A stretch of DNA of 17,017 nucleotides from Candidatus Bathyarchaeota archaeon (GCA_005888675.1 VBBA01000168.1:2209-19225), one strand, 5' to 3'. Counted from the stretch's first letter, positions 6,593 to 14,088 are shown. Notes: generated by a model not told the origin, from the letters alone. Numbers and translations: made by a program.

Positions 6593-8125
6593 ATGAAAAA
6601 CTTAGATCATACTCTAAAAGCCATCATACTCGTTTTGCTCGGAATTGGTGCCACAGCACTTCTCCCCGCACATAACGCATCAGCCACGACGACAATTCAG
6701 AAATCGGACTATCAACAAACTAGCTTCTCACGCGTGATCGACTTCTATGACTACGTACGCCAGTACGCGACAGAAAATGGGATAACTCCACCCTCTACTA
6801 CTGAACATGCTTATCTCTATACCAACTACGTTAACGTACAAGGTTTCCAACTATTCTACGTAGGTCTAGTCAATGCGACGCACAACGGTCGATATGTTAC
6901 CATACCCATGCAAACATTCTTCGAACACTACAACACCCCCAAGGGCAAAGACGCCATCACGGCCTCGTCGTTCCTCTCACTCGTAGCGTTTAACGAAAGT
7001 GCTTCGGGTGATCTCTATCCCAACTCACCGGACCGGACCGATTCCGTCTACGCATCTTTCAGCCTCGGCGTAGACATGTCATCTTACACCAGCGGTCATG
7101 CGATCCCACTAGTCGCTTCCAGTCAGGTGATCCCTCTGACAACCACAGATAACCTCCACTGGACCTGGGGACTCAAATATACTAACCTCAACGCCATTTG
7201 GTGGAAGATTAACCCCGACCCGTTCTATCCCAGCTGGGATGCTAATACCCCCAGAGGCATTGCGCAGTACAGTGAATTGACCTTCCAATACAGCTTAACT
7301 ATTGACCCGACTGCTAAAACCGCGAAGCTAACATCAAGCTACACAGTTGGTCGTGTTACTGACCTTTGGCTGGTGGGCCAGACCCCAGCATTACACCTGA
7401 ACTCTACAGGCACATACTACGGAAACGGTACAAGGATCAACACCCAATCAGTCTACAGCTATCTCCAACAGAGACAAATGAAACTATCAATCGTCCTCGC
7501 CAACAAAACCATCCTTGCCAGTGAGAAATCAACAGACGACTCTGAAACAGGTCAGAATGTAGACAACGATACAACCGCAGACGTCAGCAATACGGCAATA
7601 GATACGAAGGCTGCCGATGGTGAACCCGTATTCAAGTCTGACTTCGGCGTTAAAGCGAACTATATGTTATACGACGCCTCGGACTCTAACCCAACGAGTG
7701 TCCCAGCCGTGACCCGAACTGTGGGAAGATTGGGTTGGGGTGGAAATCCTGCATTTGCATTCCAAAATGTTCTCACCGGCTTTCTACCACTGTTCGTTGC
7801 CCACGTCGCCCCGGAGCTGTATAACCAAGCCAAGAGTGGACTTGTTGACTTCAGTGTGTCAAACTACCTCTACATCATATCCTACCCACAGTGGAACGGA
7901 TACAAGATCGTTCACGACCCCGACTTTACCGCATTCTTCCAGCCATCCCAAGGCACAGGCTTGTTGACCGTGATCTTCATAGCGGTCGCGGCTGCGGCAA
8001 CCGTCGGCGGTGTCGTTGCATTTCTCCTCCGTAAAAGAAGAACAGGAGACATAGCATTGACCTCCGGACCAGCAACGCAAAATCCAGCCCCACCTTCACC
8101 TTCAAGCTCGCCTGGCCCCGCATAA
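6593..8125 (+). CDS. Secreted, C-terminally membrane-anchored surface protein, unknown function
   Basis: 510 residues. Residues 1-32 form a Sec signal peptide: MKNLDHTLKA, then a hydrophobic IILVLLGIGATALL, then a small-residue cleavage region near HNASA. The ectodomain (about 33-455) is rich in Tyr, Thr, Ser and Asn with alternating polar and apolar residues, suggesting beta structure. It carries several N-x-S/T sites (for example NAT, NST, NGT, NKT, NDT) that could be glycosylated. A single membrane helix at about 456-479 (GLLTVIFIAVAAAATVGGVV) is followed by RKRR (480-483) and a Pro/Ser-rich cytoplasmic tail, giving an outside-to-inside type I topology. I recognise no catalytic motif or named family. 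It is a single-gene unit with its own TATA box and a downstream T-rich terminator. Confidence 0.8.
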   Translation: MKNLDHTLKAIILVLLGIGATALLPAHNASATTTIQKSDYQQTSFSRVIDFYDYVRQYATENGITPPSTTEHAYLYTNYVNVQGFQLFYVGLVNATHNGRYVTIPMQTFFEHYNTPKGKDAITASSFLSLVAFNESASGDLYPNSPDRTDSVYASFSLGVDMSSYTSGHAIPLVASSQVIPLTTTDNLHWTWGLKYTNLNAIWWKINPDPFYPSWDANTPRGIAQYSELTFQYSLTIDPTAKTAKLTSSYTVGRVTDLWLVGQTPALHLNSTGTYYGNGTRINTQSVYSYLQQRQMKLSIVLANKTILASEKSTDDSETGQNVDNDTTADVSNTAIDTKAADGEPVFKSDFGVKANYMLYDASDSNPTSVPAVTRTVGRLGWGGNPAFAFQNVLTGFLPLFVAHVAPELYNQAKSGLVDFSVSNYLYIISYPQWNGYKIVHDPDFTAFFQPSQGTGLLTVIFIAVAAAATVGGVVAFLLRKRRTGDIALTSGPATQNPAPPSPSSSPGPA

Positions 8126-8150
8126 ACAAGGGCACATGAGCAACCTCCTC

Positions 8151-8173
8151 CTTTTTCTAATTTTTCTTGTTTC
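8151..8173 (+). terminator. T-rich archaeal-type terminator after the surface-protein gene
   Basis: Two T-runs (CTTTTTCTAATTTTTC) and TTGTTTC lie 26 bases after the stop codon, with no strong stem. T-rich tracts are sufficient for archaeal RNA polymerase termination. Confidence 0.55.
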
Positions 8174-8317
8174 TGCTAGATCCGACCTCACGATCTGACC
8201 TGGTCAAACGGTTTCGATCAAATTTTCGAGGGTATTGCTTCGGGCTCTTCTTTATTTCTTGATTACAATCTCAAGTAACGCTGTATCTTCACAGTGCAAG
8301 AAAAGGTTCACGCAACG

Positions 8318-8324
8318 TTAATAT
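8318..8324 (+). promoter_or_regulatory. Possible TATA-like element for the DUF2153 gene
   Basis: GTTAATAT lies about 95 bases before the ATG at 8415, which would give a leader near 65 bases. That predicted leader contains a 7-bp inverted repeat (GGAGCTT at 8353-8359 and AAGCTCC at 8380-8386). The promoter match is modest. The rest of the 289-base gap (8126-8414) shows only the terminator. Confidence 0.3.
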
Positions 8325-8401
8325 CCAGTCGCGTGGAGAATTCACTCGATCGGGAGCTTCGGGAGCAAACCGAGCAGTAAAGCTCCGGTCAGGAAATAGA
8401 A

Positions 8402-8406
8402 AGGAA
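8402..8406 (+). promoter_or_regulatory. Shine-Dalgarno site of the DUF2153 gene
   Basis: AGGAA (in AAAGGAACGG) lies 8 bases before the ATG at 8415 and supports that start. Confidence 0.5.
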
Positions 8407-8414
8407 CGGAAAAC

Positions 8415-8747
8415 ATGGAATTCTCGGATGAACCCAGAAGCTGGGTGGAGGAGGCAAGGAGCAGGATCAAGCGGATCGAAGACCTAAGCCCGAAGGACAG
8501 GCTTGACATGGTCTACGGTATAGGGCTATGCTGTTCAACTCTAGCCAAGAGTATGCAGGGCTGGATGCAATGGATAGGGAACCTATCTCTCAAAGATTTC
8601 GACCAGCTTGAGCTCGAGGAAATATTTGGAATAATCAAGAAAGCAACCGTGCAATTGATGGAATTGGATATCGACAAGACCGAAAAATATGAACAATCTC
8701 ACGGACTGCGTCAAAAGGCGCCAAATCAAAATCGACTTGTAAGTTAG
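8415..8747 (+). CDS. DUF2153 family archaeal protein
   Basis: 110 residues, no membrane segment, mostly helical. The pattern W-x-E-x-A...I-x-R-I-E-x-L...D-R-L-D-M-V-Y-G-I-x-L-C-C-x-x-L-x-x-S-M-Q-G-W-x-x-W followed by a second helix ending ELDIDKTEKY looks like the archaeal DUF2153 family. The SxxGWxxW segment (residues 46-53) is the strongest link. The family has no known function. The C-terminal 15 residues are polar and probably disordered. The thiamine-binding gene follows after 80 bases on the same strand, so the two may be co-transcribed. Assignment is from memory of the family pattern, not a search. Confidence 0.65.
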   Translation: MEFSDEPRSWVEEARSRIKRIEDLSPKDRLDMVYGIGLCCSTLAKSMQGWMQWIGNLSLKDFDQLELEEIFGIIKKATVQLMELDIDKTEKYEQSHGLRQKAPNQNRLVS

Positions 8748-8811
8748 ATCCCAAGCAACTAGGTCAAGGTCCGAGAACTAGGTTTCTCAAAACGAACAAC
8801 CGAAGCAGGCG

Positions 8812-8831
8812 TCATCCTCCAAAGAGGATGA
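8812..8831 (+). promoter_or_regulatory. Hairpin that covers the start codon of the thiamine-binding protein gene
   Basis: TCATCCTC (8812-8819) pairs perfectly with GAGGATGA (8824-8831) across a CAAA loop, and a G-U pair can extend the stem. The right arm contains both the GAGG and the ATG at 8828-8830. In mRNA this would hide the start codon. It could control translation, but no ligand-binding fold is visible beside it. Confidence 0.4.
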
Positions 8832-9127
8832 TCGTAGTAATTGCTGAGTTTAGCATACACCCCATAGGAAAAGGCACAAGCGTGGGACGCTATGTGAAGG
8901 CCGCGGTGGCTGCTATTTCGCAGATTGAAGGGCTTAGGTATCAAGTCAATCCAATGTCAACCGTTCTTGAGGCCGAGAAAATCGAAACTATTCTTCGAGC
9001 GGTGACGGCTGCCCATAGAGCCGTGAGGGCTCTTGGAGCCCGTAGAGTCTCGTCTTTTCTGAGAATCGATGACAGACAAGACAAGCAAAGAAATATGCAA
9101 GACAAAGTCCGGGTTGTAACTTACTAA
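8828..9127 (+). CDS. Thiamine-binding protein, MTH1187/YkoF-like (DUF77) family
   Basis: 99 residues from an ATG that gives the family opening MIVVIAEFSIHPIGKGTSVG. YVKAAVAAISQIEGLRYQVNPMSTVLEAE (22-50) and ALGARRVSSFLRIDDRQDK (68-86) match the family's conserved parts. Known members form tetramers with a ferredoxin-like fold and bind thiamine or related ligands in the cytoplasm; the exact role is not settled. The ATG sits inside a hairpin. It is downstream of the DUF2153 gene and upstream of the TGT-like gene, but 260 bases separate it from the latter. Confidence 0.87.
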   Translation: MIVVIAEFSIHPIGKGTSVGRYVKAAVAAISQIEGLRYQVNPMSTVLEAEKIETILRAVTAAHRAVRALGARRVSSFLRIDDRQDKQRNMQDKVRVVTY

Positions 9128-9387
9128 ACCAACGATCTGCACAGAACCAAGTCAATCCCTCACGTCTCTTGTTTGACTCAGAATCAATGATCGATCTCAT
9201 GAGTGACCGAATGAACCAATGGTCCGATACCTTCAGATGGTCCAAGTCCGTCCAACCGCATCCCTAGCTCAGTCCCCGATGCTCGGCCTTTCTCATCAAT
9301 CGCGGCGAAAGGGGTTGAAGATTTGTACGCGGAGCCAAGGAGAGAAGGCCCTTTGTATCACTGACACTCTGACCAGAATGTCGAAGA

Positions 9388-10485
9388 ATGCCAGAGTTAC
9401 GCGTAACCCGGACGAAAAAGGACACGAAAACTAGCGCAACTCTTTCTGAACTCCGAGTCGGCCAAGTCAGGATCCCCCTTCCGAACCGGTTTCCCATCAG
9501 CCCAGAGCGGAACGCACTAAAACCAGCGGGGATTAAAGATCCGTTGCCTGGAGAAGTTGCGGTACTGGCTCGTCTCGGACAGCCAGACACGATCAAGAGA
9601 ATTCTCACACAAGAAGACGCTCTAAAGTCAATGGCTCGATTCTTATCCCGTGAAACTGGTGCGGACGCTCTTCGCCTCCTTTACTTCTCCTTCCTGAAAG
9701 GAGCGAACATTTCGAACGCAGACGACCTAAAAACTATCCTCGACCTACAATACCTAGCGGGTCTCGACCTCATCACTGTCCAGCATACACCGGACATGTC
9801 GCCTGGCGATTTCGACGCTCAATTAGGCTTCGCTGAACGATGGATGGACGAGAGAGGAGTCGACAAACCATTGATGCCAATAATTTTGGCAACAGACGAC
9901 GGAAAATTGGCAATTGAATTAGTGGGAATAACGGCGAAGCACGGTAGCAAAGCTGTCGGTCTCGATCTTCGAGGCGGTTTCCACTACCATGCATTGAGAG
10001 CGGTTGAGGATTACAAGAAAAAGAACCCTGATGTTTGGATCCACGCGTTGCAAGTTCCACCAAAGATCCGGCTGAGCCGTCATCCTCTTCCATGTAGTCA
10101 GGGGATGATACTGCCGATGTTCGGAGTCGACAGCTTCTCAAGGTGGATAGTGCCTCCGCCACCGACACCATTGACAAAGGACGTGATCAACGTGTTCGAC
10201 CCAAAGGGCTGGGGCAGCCTAAAGAAGAAAGATTTCGAAGAAATACGGAAGAACACTACCAACTGCAAATGTGCCGTCTGTCAAGGCAAGGACCTTGAAC
10301 CATTCTACGAAGGCAAAGTACTGGACGTCCTGGCCCGTGCCAAAGTACATGACCATCTTGCGCAAAGAATTGAGCTTGAGAAGACTCGAGACTCGATCAA
10401 AGAAGGAGAATTTCTGTCTCTTCTGAATTCCAAAGAGTATCCAAGGGAATTTCTCAAACAAATGCCAAGCCGAGAGGAAGATTGA
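9388..10485 (+). CDS. TGT-like protein (tRNA-guanine/deazaguanine transglycosylase relative)
   Basis: 365 residues; an in-frame TGA at 9370 leaves ATG 9388 as the first start. The C-terminal third carries C-K-C-A-V-C (Cys293, Cys295, Cys298) and then KVHDHLAQ (His321 or His323). This matches the TGT zinc site CxCxxC...H with about the right spacing. FGVDSFSRWIVP (245-256) matches the GVDxFD segment holding the nucleophile; Asp248 is kept, but the next Asp is Ser. LDLRGGFHYHAL (192-203) may correspond to the base-binding GGL loop. The usual N-terminal DSGGFQ motif is not seen, and no PUA or other tRNA-binding domains follow, unlike archaeosine TGT (over 500 residues). It may be an inactive or retargeted TGT. 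It converges with the SMC operon, with 14 bases between. Confidence 0.65.
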   Translation: MPELRVTRTKKDTKTSATLSELRVGQVRIPLPNRFPISPERNALKPAGIKDPLPGEVAVLARLGQPDTIKRILTQEDALKSMARFLSRETGADALRLLYFSFLKGANISNADDLKTILDLQYLAGLDLITVQHTPDMSPGDFDAQLGFAERWMDERGVDKPLMPIILATDDGKLAIELVGITAKHGSKAVGLDLRGGFHYHALRAVEDYKKKNPDVWIHALQVPPKIRLSRHPLPCSQGMILPMFGVDSFSRWIVPPPPTPLTKDVINVFDPKGWGSLKKKDFEEIRKNTTNCKCAVCQGKDLEPFYEGKVLDVLARAKVHDHLAQRIELEKTRDSIKEGEFLSLLNSKEYPREFLKQMPSREED

Positions 10486-10499
10486 CCGATAGTAGAAGT

Positions 10500-11240
10500 C
10501 TACTCTGTTGGTTGTTCCTCTGGCGGCCGAGGAGCTGATTCCTCCATTGAAGACGTCGCGGACACTTCCGCGTCATCATCTTGCGGTTTAGCCTCAGCTA
10601 CAAGCATCATTAGACTCGGCAGGTCAACCTCCGCCTTCGTTCGCCAGCCCAGGCTTATCATGCCTGTCTCATCCTCTTCCAAATACCCAGTGCGCAGAAA
10701 AGTGTCGGTGAGCGTTAATGTCCTCCACCTCCCTGCTTTCTCTGCAATCATAATCTCAAGCTCCTTACGCTCCACCTTCCCTTGTTTCGACACTACTAAG
10801 GACAGAGCTGCTGCCAACGCAGCGAGGTTGTCGATTCGCCATCCCGACATTCTCGCTTCCTTGGGAGTCAGTGTACCCCTTAGGCGGACGAAATATCGGA
10901 ACTTGTCGGCTTCGTCGTCATCGGGCGAGTACTCACCAATCCCCCCCGCTTCGACCTTCTTTACCTGCAAGTCCAGCTCCTTCAAGTCCTCGTCAAGTTG
11001 AGCCAATACCTTCTCGTAGGATTTACCAATCCCTGCTTTCAACTCCCAAGCTTTGGCACCCGGCACTCGGCCACGTTTGAAGAAAAGCATGTGAGCGGCA
11101 CGCTTCAATCGCTCGCTGGGAAATGACGGTTCAGGTTGAGTCGGAGGACTGACGATTGGCTGATTATCCCTTTGATCCGCTTGGGCCGACTCGTCTCTAC
11201 GTTCCTGCCCCGACTCGCGTTCGGTTTGAACTTCCTCCAT
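10500..11240 (-). CDS. Kite-like protein of an SMC complex (tandem winged-helix, Nse1/Nse3/ScpB-like), candidate
   Basis: 246 residues, third gene of the SMC operon, ATG 6 bases after the kleisin candidate's stop with a GAGGT site in front. Residues 1-42 and 215-246 are charged and Pro-rich, and are likely disordered. The core has two winged-helix-like units: about 42-120 (RLKRAAHMLFFKRG, then KVLAQLDEDLKEL and a beta hairpin ending KFRYFVRL) and about 133-210 (GWRIDNLAALAAALSLVV, KVERKELEIMIAEKAG, TFLRTGYLEEDETGMISLGW, RTKAEV). The second unit's ending, GYL...ISLGxRxxxE, resembles the Nse1/MAGE GPRxxxE wing. Kites bind the kleisin and help load the ring on DNA. The role rests mainly on gene order and this fold pattern. 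Confidence 0.55.
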   Translation of the reverse strand: MEEVQTERESGQERRDESAQADQRDNQPIVSPPTQPEPSFPSERLKRAAHMLFFKRGRVPGAKAWELKAGIGKSYEKVLAQLDEDLKELDLQVKKVEAGGIGEYSPDDDEADKFRYFVRLRGTLTPKEARMSGWRIDNLAALAAALSLVVSKQGKVERKELEIMIAEKAGRWRTLTLTDTFLRTGYLEEDETGMISLGWRTKAEVDLPSLMMLVAEAKPQDDDAEVSATSSMEESAPRPPEEQPTE

Positions 11241-11246
11241 GATAGT

Positions 11247-12056
11247 CTACCTCGCTTCTCGCGGTATTGCAATCGGGAAACTTACGGGTGTCGCTTCCTT
11301 GCGTATACTCGGCTGCACTCTAGGAGTGAGGGTCAACTCTCCGCCTTTCGATTCAAGGGTTGCGTAGCCGTAAGTCACCAGGAAACTTGCTAGTTGCGCT
11401 CGTGATACAGTCTCGCTTCGATTCTGACCATTTACAAAAGCCCAATAGTCTATTTTTGTCTTCGTCCCGGCCATTTCCTTCAGCTCGATCCAGAACTCGT
11501 CGAGCTTCTTGCCGAAGGCTTTGTCCGCGATCATTCCCAGACGGTGGAGTTCCTCTGCCTCTGTCGTTAAGGGTAGGGACATTGGACTCGGCTGGAATCT
11601 CTTCCACCGCTCGAAGAAAGGTAGCATTTTCGTCCAATAATCCAGGGCTTCTTGAGCTGTCGGGATCGTTAATTGTTCGAATTCTACTATCGGATGCCAT
11701 GATAATAGGAGGAATCCGGCGAGTTGATCTCGGGACATTCCTCGAAGCTTCTCTTGCAACATTGATGGATCTATGTAGAGGGTGCTCGATTGGAATCTGA
11801 GGTTGGCACTCTGTAGGCCTACGACTTTTGCAAGACTCGCGAGGGCTTTCATATCCAGGAGATGATCTCCAAACTCCGTCCATTCCTGCGCGTGCAGCCT
11901 CAGTATTCTAAGTGCTTCACTGATATCGAGCAGGAATGGGTTGAACCTCCTATTTTCGATAGACACGCATGTCTCGATGAGTTCCTTGAGTTCGCGCCGG
12001 GCTCCTCCCCTCTTCCTCCCAGTGTGTTTGGAACCTGCTTGCAATTTGTTCGACAC
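11247..12056 (-). CDS. Kleisin-like subunit of an SMC complex (ScpA-like), candidate
   Basis: 269 residues from a GTG, 3 bases after the SMC gene's stop, with AAGGAG in the SMC coding end as a distant ribosome site. After a basic tail (1-22), residues 36-100 (FNPFLLDISEALRILRL...LLDMKALASLAKVVGLQSANL) follow the ScpA N-terminal pattern: xPxxIDIxxL, then a long helix with small residues ending near K/R-S. About 100-185 is a helical linker region, and about 185-247 (FWIELKEM...VSRAQLASFLVTYGYATLESKGGELTLTP) looks like a C-terminal winged helix. Kleisins bridge the two SMC heads and bind the kite protein. No sequence is diagnostic by itself; position between an SMC ATPase and a kite candidate supports it. 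Confidence 0.55.
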   Translation of the reverse strand: MSNKLQAGSKHTGRKRGGARRELKELIETCVSIENRRFNPFLLDISEALRILRLHAQEWTEFGDHLLDMKALASLAKVVGLQSANLRFQSSTLYIDPSMLQEKLRGMSRDQLAGFLLLSWHPIVEFEQLTIPTAQEALDYWTKMLPFFERWKRFQPSPMSLPLTTEAEELHRLGMIADKAFGKKLDEFWIELKEMAGTKTKIDYWAFVNGQNRSETVSRAQLASFLVTYGYATLESKGGELTLTPRVQPSIRKEATPVSFPIAIPREAR

Positions 12057-12059
12057 GAG

Positions 12060-13973
12060 TTACTTTAGCTCCTTGACGACCGAGGCCCCTTCCACGTTCT
12101 GCACAACCACTACGTGGACATCTTGCCCTTCGGGCAATGTAACTTCACCGGGTGTGATCGCAATGTATTCGCTCGGGTCGCTTGATGTAGCCGCGGCATA
12201 GATCAGCTTCGTGACGGTTTCTCTGTTTTTCGGATCCATATGCACGTCGAATTCGTCAATCGCCCGGAATGGGGATTCGACATATTGCTGCAATGACAAT
12301 AGAAAGGCTATGATAGCGACTGTTCTTTCTCCGCCGCTGGGAGCTAAGCTGTCGAGGGAAACGGGATCGTTCCCCTTGAACCCTGCGTATAATTCAAGGC
12401 CGGATTTTTCGATCTCCTTGGCAGGTTTCAGTACAATCCTTCCCTTGGCACCTACTTCGGCGAGAAGGCTGTCGTATCGGATCGAAAGATCCTCGAACAG
12501 TTTCTCCATGATCGTGCGCCATTTTGCTAGTCGCTCGCGGAGATCATGCAGAACTTCCCCTCGGTTCAGTTCTACGACCTCTGCCTTCTTCTTCAGGTCC
12601 TCGTAGATACCAGCATAGTTGCGGTAGAGCTTCTCTACATCTTCTGACAAGTGGGCGAGTGGCTTGAGCCGATCCTCTACGGTCGCTATGTCAACGCTAA
12701 TTGTCTGGAACTCTCTTGGTGTATCGAATCTGGGACCTAGTTGAGACGCCTGTGCTTGCAAAGGGTGCAACTCTTCGAACCCCAGCCTGATCTGTGTCTC
12801 AAGCTCACGTATCTGCTCATCCATGGCGGCAATCTTGAAGCTGTTCACTTCTCGCTTGACTTTCGATTCAACCAGTGTGTCCATGTTCTTGTTGAGTTCA
12901 CTTGTTAGGTCGAGGATACTCTTTCGGAGGTTACTGGATTGTTCATTCTCTAGAGTCGAAGATCGGGAGAGTTGTCGTGCTTCTTCATCTATCTCTACTA
13001 TCGCTCGTCTAACGTCTGCATTCACAGAAACCTCGCTAGGATTCGGGTTAATATTCAGTTTGCTTGTTAGTTTGAGAATTTCTTTCGTCCTCTCTATCCA
13101 TTTGGTGGCGGCGGCTCTGAAGCCCCGTTGATGTTCTATGTTCAGCTGTTCTCCCCTGAACTTCTCGATCTCAGCATTCAATTCTAACAATCGACGGGTT
13201 GTCTCCTGGCTTCTCTTGTCGGACACCTCATGCTCGGTCTTCGCGTCCGCCAAGTCATCTCGAACTCTTGCGACACGATCATCTAGTCTCTTCTGCGATG
13301 CTTCCTTCCTGATGATCTTTCGCCAGACAAGCTCTCTTTGTAGATCTTGCAATTGCTGCTCTAGCTTCTTCTTCGACTCCCACCTTTCATGTTCTCGCCT
13401 CCAATGCTCATAGGTCTCTCTGGTCCCTTCAAGGACGGAGGCCATTGCTTGATGCTCTGTTGTTAGCTTCTGCAGTCTTTCAGAGGACTCAAGCACTTCT
13501 TTCCTATAGGCCGCGAAACCAACGGCGTCTTCCAGCATGAGAAGCTTCTCTGTTGGTGTCACAGATCCGAATCGGCCGACCATTAGCTGGTGCATTATAA
13601 CCAGCATATTGTCAGGGTTCAACCCGACGTTTGACAATCCTTCTAGGACGTCGGTCTTTGAGACGGGTTTGTTGTTGAGGAGATAGTTGTAATCTCCGGA
13701 TTTTTTGAGAATTCGAGTGAGGGTAACGGAGTCTCCTCGTGCATGAGGAAATGGTTTCACGCTTTTTAGGCCAGTATTGTCCAAAACGATCGAAACTCTC
13801 GCCTCTTCTTCGCCCCATCGGATCAAGTCGCTAAGCCGTTTTGCTCGTTCCGTGTAGGTTTGTCCGAGGACCACGCTGATCCCTAAGAGGATTGAGGATT
13901 TGCCTGCGCCGTTTGGTCCGATTATGAGGTTTAGTCCCGGTTCTAATGGGACACTGGCGTTAGTGTATGACAT
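12060..13973 (-). CDS. Compact Smc5/6-like ATPase without a hinge domain
   Basis: 637 residues from the first ATG. Walker A is GPNGAGKSS (19-27), a likely Q-loop Gln is Gln129 (IMHQ), the ABC signature is SGGER (546-550), and Walker B is FRAIDEFDVHMD (569-580, Asp573 and catalytic Glu574). ESPFRAIDEFDVHMD is very close to the Smc6 style, and GDYNYLLNNKPVSKTDVLEGL (93-113) is an SMC head feature. Coiled coil spans about 155-305 and 319-500. Between them is only a loop of about 13 residues (LNINPNPSEVSVN), not the usual 150-residue hinge, and there is no CxxC zinc hook. The frame is open ten codons upstream (IREVQLTNF), which completes the SMC first strand, but only CTG (14001-14003) or ATA could start it. 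First gene of an operon with kleisin and kite candidates; probably a DNA-organising or repair complex. Confidence 0.85.
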   Translation of the reverse strand: MSYTNASVPLEPGLNLIIGPNGAGKSSILLGISVVLGQTYTERAKRLSDLIRWGEEEARVSIVLDNTGLKSVKPFPHARGDSVTLTRILKKSGDYNYLLNNKPVSKTDVLEGLSNVGLNPDNMLVIMHQLMVGRFGSVTPTEKLLMLEDAVGFAAYRKEVLESSERLQKLTTEHQAMASVLEGTRETYEHWRREHERWESKKKLEQQLQDLQRELVWRKIIRKEASQKRLDDRVARVRDDLADAKTEHEVSDKRSQETTRRLLELNAEIEKFRGEQLNIEHQRGFRAAATKWIERTKEILKLTSKLNINPNPSEVSVNADVRRAIVEIDEEARQLSRSSTLENEQSSNLRKSILDLTSELNKNMDTLVESKVKREVNSFKIAAMDEQIRELETQIRLGFEELHPLQAQASQLGPRFDTPREFQTISVDIATVEDRLKPLAHLSEDVEKLYRNYAGIYEDLKKKAEVVELNRGEVLHDLRERLAKWRTIMEKLFEDLSIRYDSLLAEVGAKGRIVLKPAKEIEKSGLELYAGFKGNDPVSLDSLAPSGGERTVAIIAFLLSLQQYVESPFRAIDEFDVHMDPKNRETVTKLIYAAATSSDPSEYIAITPGEVTLPEGQDVHVVVVQNVEGASVVKELK

Positions 13974-14088
13974 GAAATTGGTGAGTTGGACTTCTCGTAT
14001 CAGTGGTTGTGGCTTCCTGGTTTCTTAGACGGTAGACTGATCTTGAGACGCTGTTGAAAAATATGTTCGACACTCAGAACTGTATATG

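Noticed and set aside
6547..6675. ATG at 6547 just downstream of the TATA box, giving a 42-codon frame that overlaps the surface-protein start
   Set aside because: The product is basic with no motif, and the frame runs into the signal-peptide coding region of a much better gene. A leaderless small peptide is possible but unsupported.
8748..8827. TPP riboswitch before the thiamine-binding gene
   Set aside because: The conserved TPP core elements are missing; only a start-codon hairpin and a short direct repeat are present.
9128..9387. Frame of 71 codons (9219-9434) in the gap before the TGT-like gene, and a search for a C/D box RNA there
   Set aside because: The protein has no recognisable pattern and overlaps the next gene. 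No proper C and D box pair was found. I see nothing certain in this 260-base gap.
12060..13973. Rad50 or a Wadjet JetC
   Set aside because: There is no CxxC zinc hook and no Mre11/HerA/NurA neighbour, which argues against Rad50. There is no JetD-like gene, and the head is Smc6-like, which argues against classical Wadjet.
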